Notes under the pieces: model-generated
What the model was told of the DNA's origin: nothing
Database searches by the model: none
Seen by the model: the letters and a program-made list of their open reading frames with translations, nothing else
Shown: piece by piece, positions 1 to 10,548 of the stretch
Layout of the letters: every line of letters begins with the position of its first letter
How positions within the stretch are numbered: position 1 is the first letter of the stretch
Position numbers and translations under genes: made by a program
Origin: Alentia gelatinosa
Taxonomy: Eukaryota; Annelida; Polychaeta; Phyllodocida; Polynoidae
DNA length: 64,000 nucleotides
Reading direction: 5' to 3'
Assembly: GCA_950022655.1 (NCBI GenBank)
Contig: OX465584.1
Location: forward strand, 32,368,988 to 32,432,987

Positions 1-1
1 G

Positions 2-841
2 GCACGGGAGGACGAGGCCTACCGAGCCTACCAGACGTTCATCGACCTGGCCGACACGTTAGGCCTACAGCTAGCGAAAGAAAAGTGCGAGCCTCCTACG
101 CAAGTCATCACGTGGCTGGGGTTCACGTTGGATACACGTGACATGGTTGTCACAATCCCACGGGACAAACTCGAAGCTGTGCTGGGAGAGTGCACCAATT
201 GTCTCGGCCGCAAATGGATTTCCCTCCACCACATGCAGTCCCTGCTGGGTCGGTTAATTCACGTGGCCAGTTGTGTACGGCACGCGAAAAAGTTTATGGC
301 ATGTCTCTTCGCGGCTCTTCGGGCAGCTCGTGCGGCTCCCGTTGTGACTCTTGGTGATGGAGCTCGAGCGGATTTACGTTGGTTCGGGTTCTACGCGGCT
401 TCGTCGAACGGGCGCCACCTTGTCCAGACAACGTCGCTTTTCGTGACGCTCCACGTCGGCATGTCCAGCAATCGGGGTCAGGTCAAGATGTGGGACGTCA
501 ACTTGGAGTGGGCGTGGCGCGTTCCAGATATTGACCCCGGCACGGGTTTTTACAAACTCGCGGCTTTTGCCTTGGTCGTGGCGTGTACACACGGTCTTGG
601 GAACGTTCCCGCGGGTGCCACGGTCCGGGTAACGGCTTCCCACGCCGCGGTGTTCGCTCCTCTTCACCACGGGTTAATACGAGACCCGTTTATCGCCGCC
701 TGTGCCCGTAGGATCTGGTTGGGGGCCGCTTTGGGCGACTACGAAGTCGTCCCAGACGTTGTTCTGACCGTTGAAAGTGAAGTAACTCCTGTCGAAATCG
801 TCTGCCCTCGTGTCCAAGAAATTTTACACGATTTTCGTTGA
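2..841 (+). CDS. Ngaro-type reverse transcriptase C-terminus and RNase H (5' partial)
   Basis: The frame is open from base 2 to the TGA at 839-841, so the start lies outside the window. The first 40 residues contain the thumb-like motif LAKEKCEPPTQVITWLGF typical of DIRS/Ngaro reverse transcriptases. This is followed by SLLGRLIHVASCVR, the usual linker to RNase H. The RNase H-like part runs from about residue 130 to 265 and is divergent: I do not see the usual early catalytic Asp context. The protein would copy element RNA and degrade the template. The stop overlaps the recombinase frame by four bases (TTGA at 838-841), suggesting fusion or reinitiation between the two proteins. Codon use is GC-richer than the flanking DNA. 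Confidence 0.85.
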   Translation, partial: AREDEAYRAYQTFIDLADTLGLQLAKEKCEPPTQVITWLGFTLDTRDMVVTIPRDKLEAVLGECTNCLGRKWISLHHMQSLLGRLIHVASCVRHAKKFMACLFAALRAARAAPVVTLGDGARADLRWFGFYAASSNGRHLVQTTSLFVTLHVGMSSNRGQVKMWDVNLEWAWRVPDIDPGTGFYKLAAFALVVACTHGLGNVPAGATVRVTASHAAVFAPLHHGLIRDPFIAACARRIWLGAALGDYEVVPDVVLTVESEVTPVEIVCPRVQEILHDFR

Positions 842-873
842 TTCCAGATGCCGACCCCGGGCTCCACGCTCGG

Positions 874-1758
874 ATGTTATCTTCATTTGAGGCGGCTTCA
901 GCTGTCTCCACGTGCCGGAACAGGTCAACGCAAGCCGTCAAATACCTACGTTTCGCAGTCAGGAACAAGTCGTCTGTTCTCCACCCTTCGATCCTCCAGG
1001 CATGTCTTTACGTGCAACATTTAGCCGACACCCTCGCCTCGCCCACTGCCATTAGGAATTACATCTCTGGCGCTAAGTACTGGATTACTCACCATGGAGG
1101 GGACGTTTCTGCGTTCTCTTCCGCGCAAGTGGCATCTGTTATCCGAGGTGTCTTAGTAACGTCCGGTCACGTTGCTCGACAGGCCCCGCCGATTTCCTGG
1201 AGTATGCTGGAGGATATTTGCCGTTTATCTAGGCATCTGTCCTGCGGTCTTGTTGTCAAGGCTGCGGCCTTGTTGGCCTTTCACTCCCTTCTGAGGGCTT
1301 CGAACCTCTTCCCGGATACCTCTAAGATGTATCGGTCCCCTCATTATTTATCGCGGGGGGACGTTCAAGTCGTTGATGGGTGTCTTCTTCTCACCGTTCG
1401 TTCATCCAAGACTATTTCTTCGGGGTCACCACCTGTCGTATTACGTGTGGAGTCGTCACGTTTTCCGGACATGTGTCCGGTTAAGACTTGGGTGTCTTAT
1501 AGAGGCGCGGCACCTGGCCAGAGCCTAGACCCCTTGTTTTTACTTAGACCGGGTGTGGCCCTCACGTCTCCTCATTTCACTTCAATAGTCAGACTCCTTC
1601 TGTCACGTGCCGGTTATCACGAGGCCTACCTCGTCACACCTCACTCATTCCGCCGAGGTGGGGCCCAACACCTCGTCCAGTCAGGTAGGCCTCTCCACGA
1701 CGTCCAGAAGCTCGGCACTTGGGCTTCGCAGGCTTCTTTGGCCGTCTACTTACAGTAA
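874..1758 (+). CDS. Ngaro-type tyrosine recombinase
   Basis: From the ATG at 874 this is a 294-residue protein. The frame is open back to 838, where it overlaps the RT/RNase H stop. The N-terminal half (about residues 5-110) resembles a SAM-like core-binding domain (KYLRF, HLADTLASPTAIRNYISG). The catalytic half shows the tyrosine recombinase signature: Arg141 in SLLRASNL, His257-x-x-Arg260 in TPHSFRRGG, Trp283 in KLGTWAS, and nucleophile Tyr292 in VYLQ, three residues before the stop. It would insert the circular DNA copy of the retroelement by site-specific strand exchange. All catalytic residues are present, so this copy may be recent. Whether the ORF is translated alone or fused to RT cannot be told. 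Confidence 0.9.
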   Translation: MLSSFEAASAVSTCRNRSTQAVKYLRFAVRNKSSVLHPSILQACLYVQHLADTLASPTAIRNYISGAKYWITHHGGDVSAFSSAQVASVIRGVLVTSGHVARQAPPISWSMLEDICRLSRHLSCGLVVKAAALLAFHSLLRASNLFPDTSKMYRSPHYLSRGDVQVVDGCLLLTVRSSKTISSGSPPVVLRVESSRFPDMCPVKTWVSYRGAAPGQSLDPLFLLRPGVALTSPHFTSIVRLLLSRAGYHEAYLVTPHSFRRGGAQHLVQSGRPLHDVQKLGTWASQASLAVYLQ

Positions 1759-1778
1759 ATTCCGTCTTCGACGTATGC

Positions 1779-1913
1779 CCTTGTATGAATTATACTGTTT
1801 GACAAATTTCCGTATACCTTCGTATACCGTATACCTTGTATACTACATATTTGTCTTTTTCAACGTGAAAAATAAAAAATTTTCGTCCACAGCTTCGCCT
1901 CGTATCAGTCATT
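1779..1913 (+). repeat. Split direct repeat B1 of the Ngaro-like element
   Basis: 135 bp starting CCTTGTATGAATTATACTG and ending CGTATCAGTCATT. It is identical over its length to 2110-2244, with a constant offset of 331 bp. It starts 20 bp after the recombinase stop codon, where B1 is expected in the Ngaro layout. Confidence 0.85.
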
Positions 1914-2109
1914 GGTACGAACTTGTGAGATATAATGGCAGGAGGCAGCTGTCGGACTAAGCGCGGCAACGCAGCAAGAGACATCTACCGGACGTTTTTA
2001 TGAACTCACACTGTCGTGACGTGTATATCACGTGACAGTCTTACCAACTTTTTCAAAGACTCAACACGTTTCTTTACCTCCCACCCACCCCACATGTTTT
2101 TGGGTGTTA
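1914..2109 (+). repeat. Predicted A2 segment of the split direct repeat
   Basis: 196 bp between the two identical repeat copies. By the Ngaro architecture this should duplicate the 5' terminal repeat A1, which lies left of the window. It contains a GTGACGTGTATATCACGTGA near-palindrome and no coding potential. The identification rests on position only. Confidence 0.6.
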
Positions 2110-2244
2110 CCTTGTATGAATTATACTGTTTGACAAATTTCCGTATACCTTCGTATACCGTATACCTTGTATACTACATATTTGTCTTTTTCAACGTGAA
2201 AAATAAAAAATTTTCGTCCACAGCTTCGCCTCGTATCAGTCATT
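2110..2244 (+). repeat. Split direct repeat B2 and 3' terminus of the Ngaro-like element
   Basis: Second copy of the 135-bp repeat. Homology with the first copy stops at CAGTCATT (2244), which I take as the element's 3' end; the sequence beyond is unrelated, A-rich flank. Confidence 0.8.
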
Positions 2245-2431
2245 ATCTATTAGTGAAAAAAACAAAACAAGATTAAAATGAGACGAGATGAACCGTAAAA
2301 CTTATCTTTTTTTCAATTAACCGATGAAAATGTGACCATTATTAACATCCACCTGCCCACCTATCGCATCTGAAACCAACAAGTATAGAGCTCTAGTCTC
2401 ACGCAGATCTCAGTACTTACACCCACGCTAA

Positions 2432-2803
2432 AGCCGGGCCCCCACCTACCACGATTCTGGTCCCGATTGGCCTTACGACGGCCTTCCCGACATCACTCCG
2501 ATTCTATCCTGAGGTCAGCCAAAATCTTGGTACGTGGGACAGGTTTCAGCGATTTCTTCTACGAGAGCTCACGATAGGCTGCGATCGTAGAGGTCACGAT
2601 AACTTCCAACATGTTGGAAATTTCGTAGCCTGACGTAGGGTATCGTAGCATATAGGGAAGATATCGTGGTCAACGAGTATGATTCACAGCTTTCCGATTT
2701 CAAACCATGTCTACGATTTGGAGCTATCGGGGACCTCCCGATAGTCAAATCGTAGCCATCGGGAAGTATGTCGTAGACCGTCGTGGTAGGTGGGGGCACG
2801 GCT
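2432..2803. mobile_element. Harbinger-like MITE, 372 bp
   Basis: Terminal inverted repeats begin AGCCGGGCCCCCACCTACCA on the left and AGCCGTGCCCCCACCTACCA on the reverse complement of the right end (22 of 23 bases match). Both ends are flanked by TAA (2429-2431 and 2804-2806), consistent with the 3-bp TWA target duplication of PIF/Harbinger elements. The interior is rich in inverted TCGTAG/CTACGA pieces and has no ORF. A related element lies at 54535-54806 and a lone end at 59190-59222. Confidence 0.8.
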
Positions 2804-2806
2804 TAA

Positions 2807-5540
2807 GACAGACAAGACACATCATTGAGCTAAAAGAATGACATGACATGTGGAGGGACATGAGAGTTCAATAACATTTCAACATATGTGTTGAGCAATA
2901 AATCTAGTTTTCGGCAGCATTCTAACCTTTGAACTAATATTTTACCATCCTTGTATATTTAGTCAGATTCACATTAAAGGATACGAAATGACACTCTGAG
3001 TTGAAGTAATACAATTCACAAGGGTCTCTTTAGGAATTAGTGTACACATGTATATTTATTTACTTGTCATGCGGTAATAAATATCGATGATTAATCAAGA
3101 GCACATACAATTTCTATAAACGGAACCTGAAGTTATGCAAATATTTCGATTTTTATGCAATCCTCATATGAACTTACTGACCAACATATCTAAATTGGAT
3201 TATCCACCCCAGCCTTCCCTTGGTGATTAATGGTCAACTCGAGACAGAATTATATTTAGGTGGAACGATTGATATTAATGTACCATACAGACCCCTAACT
3301 CATCTGAATAATTTATTCATGTCGGTGCGCATGGCAAATAAATTCATCATAGGGCGGATGGAACTCTGTCGCCATAACAATAACTTCTCGTTGAGCATCC
3401 GTTTGCTTTGGTCGTGTCATTTGTAAACAGTGCCCTGTTCTGTCACCTTCCTCTGTTCATTTCCACACCACCGGGTGACACTCCTGATCTTTGCTTCCCC
3501 CTCCCTCCAAACACGCTCACGACACACACATCAGCACAAAAAATAACAGGACGCCATAACTCACTGTTGTAAATACGCCGTGAGTTTCATCGCTCTCCAA
3601 GCAGATATAAACAGAGGTCTCTCCATGCAACATACATGCAAGGTGTAGCTATTGTTCCATTTGGTGAATGATGAATTGTAACTTCGTTGTCTCAGAGGCC
3701 ATTTTGGTGTTGTTATATTTTACACAATGTGACTCATGGTTCAATTATTTAGTAATGACTTTGGAATATCATATATAATTAAATTCATCTTCAACCTATT
3801 AGTATGCACTTGGAAGTCTTCAATATATGTCGATATATAAGATAATAAAGCGTGATTTCTATGCGGTGAAATTGTATCAGGAAATCCTGAAATTCTTATT
3901 CACCTAAAATTCTATGTCCCTATGCTACTGCCATCGTGATGAGCACAACAATTTCTCTGTATCAGGATATTATATGGATTTATGTAACCAATCGTGAAAT
4001 CAATATTGGCTAAAAAAACGAAATGTTAGTATAATTTACTTGTTCTTTATAATTGCACACCTTGAATTCAGGACATATTGCTTCAATACTGGGTGTGTTT
4101 AGTCACTGCAAACATCATCGATGAGATGGAAAAGGACCCAAACGGAACCAGATAGTCCATATTACTTCTCATGTGTAATATAGTATTTGAAAGGTTTCTC
4201 TATTCTGATCTATTCAAAGCACTTAATCATGCATCGGTTCCGTCTGTCATCGGCGTGATCATCGCAGATGGACACAGATCAGTAGAAGACTGCATCAGAT
4301 CGGATGGAAATGCAACGGACATGCAACACAAATGAAACGCGATACGTGGCGACAGTTTACAGAGGCGACACAGACGGTAAACACAGGTGCCGTAGACGTA
4401 GCACAAAATATCAAATGAATTTTGACCCACCTGAGTATTTCATTTTGCTGAACACATGTCGAACAGGACACGGAAAGGACTTCCTACGAAGAGATGTACT
4501 GCAAGTAATTTGAGCCATATCATGTATTTACACCATATATATATAATACTGTGCTGTAATAGGCCTCACCTTTACCTACTGTCTTAGTAAGTCTACAGTC
4601 TATATTGTGTTGTGCATCCATATGAATGTATTATGTAATATTCAGTGTCAGGATTTGGTGGCAAGCAGGAAAGTGGTTTTTTTTATCCATTTTGTCATTT
4701 CTGCATTACAAGCACTCACACAATGATAGTGTGCATAGCAGTGGCTTCATCATCAGGCCATTCCTATAGTATGTCATAACGTATGCAAAGGCCTTTGTAC
4801 ATAGGCAAAGGATTTTTACAATAATGATATGGATTGGATGATGTACTGACAAGAGCTGAAAAACAAGTTGGCCACAAAAAGACAAGTTTGTAGACTAGAG
4901 AAACGATTGCATAAATTTGATAATCTTAAACGAGGTTGGAACTGATTTTAAAAGAAAGTAAATTCAGTGTCCTGTATAGTGTATAGTTTATGTTTTGTAG
5001 CTGCTTCTGTCCTGTATAAGTAATGCTGTAGTTGTACATGCGGCCGGTCCTAAGGTTAAAAGGAATTTAGGAGGTGAGAACAAGGAAAAAGAAGATACGA
5101 CTGCACCGCCCAACCATAAAAGCAGGAAGGAAGAGAGTCTCAACAGGAAACAAGGGAAAGAACTATGAAATAAATGGACTTAAAAAAATAGAAGTATCTT
5201 ATCAGTCAAGTGAAGACAAACCAAATATAGAAAGAAAAAGAATAGGCACAGTGTAAGGGTGGTAATCAATATCGAAAACAAGAGACAGAGTAGTTAGGTT
5301 ATAGCTAGACTAGCTTAATTTGAGTAATTCATCAATATCTATCATAAAACGATTTTTAAAAAGAGTTGAAAGAAGATTACCATGGAATATAGATAAAATG
5401 AAACTCTGATGATAACCTGATTTAATTCTGAAAAGGAACAAGTATGAGAAGTACATGTATGATATCGACAAATAAAAGTACCTAATTAGGGCGAGTCCAT
5501 GGTCATAATTCATAATCATATGTTGTAATTCGTCTATACA
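2807..5540. other. Non-coding AT-rich DNA
   Basis: No reading frame here looks like a protein gene, and no RNA gene or clear repeat was recognised. It contains only short random open frames. Confidence 0.6.
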
Positions 5541-5563
5541 ATGATGTTTTATCAACTTGACAC

Positions 5564-5665
5564 ACTCTGACAAGGGTAACGACAAGCCTTCCAACGTTTT
5601 GTGTTTTTGTCGTAGCTGGGACACCCCTTTCTGACACACTCCGACATGGCTACGACACGGCGCCC
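5564..5665. repeat. Dispersed GACACACTCYGACA-type repeat piece
   Basis: Contains TTGACACACTCTGACAAG and TGACACACTCCGACATGG around a region of CGACA/TGTCG words. The same words recur at 19098-19195, where they form an inverted repeat. It is likely a decayed MITE; boundaries are not defined. Confidence 0.4.
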
Positions 5666-5934
5666 TTATTATAGACATGTCATGGCCCTTCCAATGCATT
5701 ATAACATGTTTGAAAAACCGTAGAGGCCGGTTTGTATCGGATTCTGTACTATGTGTAAACCATGTGCACCCCCCCCCCCCCCTCCATACACACATACATC
5801 TTTCTAAATCGATTATAATATTTCATATATATACGAGTTTTCATAGGAATATGCATTACCAATGGTCTTTTGTAAATTAATGTTGTTTGATATATCTCTG
5901 GGGCATTAATCGCTGGAAGAGCGCAGTAGGGTGC

Positions 5935-6145
5935 GTTGTCTTTACCACCCTTCCTACTTACCACCCTGCTGCATACCTACATATCACCCTACACCCTTAC
6001 CCAGCCTACCCTATCCTATTCACATTGCCCTACCCTTTCCTACCCTACCTGCCACCCTTCCAACCACCCAACTTACCCTACCTACCTAACACCCTACCTT
6101 CCCTACCCTACCTCCTTAGCCAAACTACCGCCCTACCATACATCA
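5935..6145. repeat. Degenerate CCCTACC minisatellite
   Basis: About 210 bp made almost only of C, T and A in words such as TACCCTACC, CCACCCTT and ACCTAACACCC. It resembles a decayed pentamer to heptamer array, but units are irregular and it is not the regular CCCTAA telomere repeat. Confidence 0.7.
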
Positions 6146-6643
6146 ATTCACTAAGTATTTCTAAGAGAAAATTAAAGAAAATCATATCTTTCAGTATATT
6201 TCATATTAGACTTGCTCAAGTTTTTGATTATGAACATTCATTAAAGGTACATTCTCAGTTAAGTCTTGCAATTACATGGTGTAAAAAACAAAAAAATGAA
6301 ATTACTGCTGTGCATATGATGCCCACATTTGCAGAAACTGAAACTCTTTTGAGGTCTTTCTGCAAAAAAATTAGAACGTCAAGTATTATGATTAACATTT
6401 TATCGTAGGTCAGATAAGGCCTCCATTATTTGTACTTTTTCACATTTTTCACTCTGAGATCTGGAAATTGTTATTTAGTAGTACAGCTTATAAGAAAAAA
6501 GGGCTGTTTTCTTCAGGATTTCTTTAAGAGGCGAGTAACCCAATATAACCACTAAGTTTTATACAAGATAAATGTTTGGATTGTTATTTGTTAACTAAAG
6601 TCAATGAAGGTTAATACTACATGTAATATTTTTGTAAATTTTG

Positions 6644-6814
6644 GTTTCCATGGCAACAGAATAATTTATTTTTTTAAAAAGACATAAAATTGGTATTTTG
6701 GGGATAACTTTGTTGCTTTTGCTTATTTTCCATTCATATTTGTCATGATTAAATGTCCTTGTGAGGCACATAAAATTATTGTAAAATGGAATGTTTCTGT
6801 GTTGCCATGGCAAC
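6644..6814. promoter_or_regulatory. Two RFX X-box-like palindromes
   Basis: 6801-6814 reads GTTGCCATGGCAAC, a perfect palindrome matching the known RFX X-box consensus (GTNRCC, short spacer, RGYAAC). 6644-6657 reads GTTTCCATGGCAAC. Both are followed by T/A-rich runs, so they may be two diverged copies of one repeat rather than a real promoter. No gene is visible nearby. Confidence 0.35.
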
Positions 6815-6892
6815 CAAATATGTATTTTTTTTAAAGTCCCCTAGCCATATTTGTTTTAGTTTGAGAAACTCAGAAAAACCACAAAGTAAATG

Positions 6893-7610
6893 TTGGTGTG
6901 TGATGGCATTGGTGGGTGATGTGGGTGGGTGGGTCTGGCGGTGGGTGTTGATGTTGACAGTGTTGTTGTTAATAGGTGTTGATGGGTGTTTGTATCAGTG
7001 GGTGTTGCTGCTGTTGATGGGTTTTAATCTGGGCGTTGGTGTTGATGGACATTGGTATTGCTGGTTGCTGCTGTGTATTGTGTGTTGGTGTTGATGATCA
7101 GTGTTTGCATTGGTGGATGTTGCTATTGGTGTTGCTGGGTTTTGGTGCAGATGTTGATGGTCATTGGTATTGGTGGGTGTAGCCTTTGGTGTTCATGGGT
7201 GTTCAGCAGTGTTTATACAAGTGTTGGTGTTGGCAGACCTGTGTTTATGTGTGTGTTGGTGGTTGTGTCTTGTTGATTGTTGTTAATGGTAGTTTGTATA
7301 AGTGAGTCTCACATGCACTAACACCTTCAACAACACCCATTAACAACCATACCCACCAACACCCATGTCAACACCAATCAACAGCAACACCTACAGCAAC
7401 ACCCACCAGTACAAACACCCATCAACATTTATCAATGTCATCACTATGTCAACATCCATCAACAGCCACCAGAAGCAACAATACAAATCAATACCAACAC
7501 CCACATCAACACCAACAGCAACAGTCTCTGATACAAACCCCCATCAACATATATCAACACCAACACCCACATCAATACCCACAGCCACATACACCCAGGG
7601 ACATCCCTGA
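6893..7610. repeat. Inverted GTTGATGGGTGTTG minisatellite
   Basis: From 6893 to about 7296 the + strand is built of degenerate GTTGATGGGTGTTGGTG units. From about 7318 to 7610 it is built of the reverse complement (CAACACCCATCAACA). The two arms can pair into a hairpin of roughly 300 bp. Long open frames here are by-products of the repeat. Confidence 0.85.
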
Positions 7611-7639
7611 CTAACACCATCTTAGCAACTTATGATATT

Positions 7640-8530
7640 TTCATTGGGGAGGGCTGGGCAATTCATGTTTTTGGGAGGGGTGTTTCTGTGAACTTTCAAA
7701 GGGGAGGGACATGGCAAACTTTATGGCTTTATTTTTGGAGGAGGGGAGAGGGTATTCCATAGGGGCACCTTTTCTGGTGGGAGAGGGGAATCATTGCCAG
7801 TATTTCCATGGATTGCCAAACTTTTTAAGGTGGGGGGGGGGGGGGGTGGGACTATTTTTTTGCTTTTCCATCAGGGACCCAACTTCTTTTTAGGAGGGGT
7901 AGGGATTGCAGATTTGTGTGTGTGGGGGGGGGGGGGAAGGGGAGGGACTTCATTTTAGTAATTCCATGAGAAGGGACAATTATCTTTTTGTATTTCCTTA
8001 GAGAAGAAAACTTACTCTTTTCCATAAGGGCCCTTTTTTGGAGGGGTGAGGAATTTCCATTGGGGTACCCCATAACGTTTTTCAATATTCCCAAACAAGG
8101 CCAACCTTTGTGGGTGGGGGCAACTTTCTTTTGGTATTTCCATGGGAGTCCCAACTTCTTTTTGGGGGGGTTGGGGGAGGGGTGTGAGCAATTCTTATGG
8201 GGATCAGAGAGTTTTTCCCAGGGGGGGGGGGGTGAAGAGCAGTTTATCAGTATTTCCAAGAAGGGACAACTTTCAAGGGTATTAAATAGGATCACCTTTT
8301 GGGTGGTGGTGGTGGAAATGGTTGTCAGCATTTCCATGGAGGATCACCCTTTTCTTTTTTTAGGGGGGGGGGGGGGGGTTGGTGTCCAGGGCAGACCTTC
8401 TCTCAGTATTTCAAAGCAGGGCAAACTTTGGGATCGGGGAGGGGGGGGGGGCATTTCATCAGGGGGCAACTATTTTGGTAGGGGGGTTGGACAATTTTGT
8501 CAATACATTTTTTTAAAGGTTTTTATTTCT
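7640..8530. repeat. G-run-rich degenerate tandem repeat
   Basis: A phrase close to TATTTCCATGG, then CCAACTTT, then TTTTGGGGG recurs about every 80 bp (7801, 8130, 8250, 8326, 8407 and others). Several copies carry G tracts of 9-16 bases (7833, 7924, 8221, 8363, 8440). It is a decayed minisatellite with strong G-quadruplex potential. Open frames across it on either strand are not genes. Confidence 0.75.
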
Positions 8531-9004
8531 CATATTCGAATACAGGATTTGTTCTTCCAAACAAGAAATATTGTGCATTAGGTACATTCTCCCACCAAAG
8601 ATCTCCATGGAGAATTGCATTTATATATTGACAGACAAGGTTGCCATGCCCCTTATTTCACTATTCCCCAGTTGCTATGGGATGGGGCAACAGTTATTTT
8701 ATTCTTCTTTTTTTTGGAGTGAGGGGGGGGGGGGTTCTTCCATACCATCCCAACCATTTTTTCTTTTACACTAATTCATATTCCAAGGGCTGTGCGCTTG
8801 AATCATTTAAAAAAAAAATCAAATCACCATTTATTCTGTAAGACCGGCGGGGGGACTGTTTGACAATGTTTTTAATTGTTGAGAGGGACTCTACTATACT
8901 AATTTACTATACTAATTGAAAAAGGAGTGCAAATGGGAATATTAGGAATCTATACTGAGCTATGTTGAACAACTCGTGGCTCAGGGCAATTGGTTCTAGA
9001 CCTA

Positions 9005-9078
9005 GACCTCGTGGTATAGTGGATAAGACGGCCGAATCAGTGTATGATGTCATGGGTTCGAACCCCAACAGCGGTATC
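9005..9078 (+). repeat. tRNA-Arg-derived SINE head
   Basis: The segment aligns by eye with a eukaryotic tRNA-Arg: GACCTCGTGG start, D-arm TAGTGGATAAGACG, and a perfect B box GGGTTCGAACCCC at 9054-9066. The acceptor stem pairs poorly (two mismatches) and the anticodon stem is disrupted, so it is not a working tRNA. A T-rich tract follows at 9099. A SINE promoter or tRNA pseudogene is the best reading. Confidence 0.6.
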
Positions 9079-9518
9079 GATTTTACAATTTAGGTCATCT
9101 TTTTTTTTTTCTTTTTTTTCTTCCATTCCCTATAATTTCAGATTACATTTTCAGATTACATGTCTACTTACTTTTATATCTTAAATGTCTATATATAATA
9201 CACATTGATTATTGTGTGTCATAAAAGTGACAGTGACAGTGTTACATCTGGTACTGTGGTAGGCGATGGTCTCACACTCGCGGCAGAATGCATAACGGAA
9301 AACGGCAAATAAGTATATGTTGCCTTTAGATAATCAAAATATAAACTTCAAGACTGTTTTCCACATGTCTTTAGCGACTTCCTAGTCTTTAGAGGGAGCT
9401 TCTACGCTCATTATTGACCAAGTTATGACATAAAACGTACATAGTATCTGAAAAAATTCTGAAGCCTCCCGCTAGCGAAGGTGGCGCCATCTAGTGTATC
9501 ATAGTTGTAATTAGCATC

Positions 9519-9912
9519 TTGGAGGTGTTAAAAGTCTCGGAGGTGTAAATCTCGGAGGTGTAATTTTGTCTTTGTAGCTTTCTAGAGATTTGAAAATGTA
9601 AAGTGCAGTAAAAGTTTAAATGTGATTATTATGCATTTTGATGGATCTTTCTAATGGTGTGTTTTTATTTTTGATAATTTAACCATATTTTTGATTTAGA
9701 GGCCATCTCGGAGGTGAGTCCTTAAATAATCTACCAAAAACTGAAACTTCAATTGCTTATCACTGAAAGCACAGTCTACCTAGAACCTTAAATTAAAAAG
9801 TTTCAGATACAGATCTTTTAGTGCTTTAATTTCATATATAATAGGGGCTACTTCATCAAGTTAATAAATGTGTATCCAACCTTATATGGCAATATCTCGG
9901 AGGTGAGTGAAA
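9519..9912. repeat. Dispersed CTCGGAGGTG motif cluster
   Basis: TCTCGGAGGTG occurs at about 9536, 9552, 9706 and 9896, with a CTTGGAGGTG variant near 9519. Such a word should be rare by chance. The copies lie just outside the left end of the 10350-18575 transposon; no gene is nearby. Function unknown. Confidence 0.5.
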
Positions 9913-10349
9913 ACTGTGGACAATTAAAAATAGACCCAAAACTATATTTTCCATTAAATGAAAATGTTAAAAAAATATGTCTATATCAGAAAGAGATGTC
10001 ATTTTAGGGTTAGGATATGACTCTGTATCCCTCTGATAGATATTTTTCAAGAATATCAGCCATTGAACATAAAAAATATGATAAAAGACATGTCATTTTC
10101 CAGGGGTATGCAATCTTCTACACATGAACAAAATAAGTAACATGTCATGAACAGTGGCATGTGGTGTGTGAAAAATATGTCAAAAATACCAGGAATCATA
10201 AACAACTGAAAATGATTGAAAGAAAATATTTTCAAATTGCTAAATACAAATCTAATAACAAAGACACGGTTTGCCTCTAATTGCAAGACTTAACAGAGAA
10301 TACACCTAAATGATTAATCACAATCAGAATAAAGTTCATTAAAGTATAG
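9913..10349. other. Non-coding AT-rich DNA left of the large transposon
   Basis: No gene, RNA or repeat was recognised between the CTCGGAGGTG cluster and the transposon end. Confidence 0.5.
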
Positions 10350-10377
10350 TGGGTCAGATTTTCCCAAAATGTACAAT
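10350..10377 (+). repeat. Left terminal inverted repeat of the large transposon
   Basis: Begins TGGGTCAGATTTTCCCAAAA. It pairs with 18548-18575 with two mismatches. Confidence 0.75.
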
Positions 10378-10548
10378 TCAGACTTTTGGGGCAACACAAA
10401 CAAAAATTAAAAAATTTCAAGTAATCAATTAAAAAACCTTTATTTCTTTTAGAGCAGCATCTCAGCTGTTTGTGGATACCAATTATACTGACTTTCTCCA
10501 AGCGGTTCAGTTTTTACACTTGTTACAGTAAAAGTTGATTTTTCTTAT

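Larger units (their letters stand above)
1..2244 (+). mobile_element. Ngaro-like tyrosine-recombinase retrotransposon, 3' part
   Basis: The block contains, in order, the tail of a reverse transcriptase, an RNase H-like region, a tyrosine recombinase, and a 135-bp direct repeat present twice (1779-1913 and 2110-2244) with 196 bp between. Order RT-RH-YR without a visible methyltransferase domain, followed by split direct repeats B1-A2-B2, is the known layout of the Ngaro group of the DIRS order, which integrates by recombinase rather than integrase. The element enters from beyond the left edge, so its A1 terminus and the Gag and RT fingers/palm are not in the window. The 3' end at 2244 is set by the end of the second repeat copy. 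Confidence 0.85.

Noticed and set aside
5887..6408. 173-residue plus-strand open frame
   Set aside because: Its first part is the CCCTACC repeat; the rest (SFSIFHIRLAQVFDYEHSLK) has no recognised domain or neighbours.
9005..9078. Functional tRNA-Arg gene
   Set aside because: B box is good, but the acceptor and anticodon stems do not pair properly.
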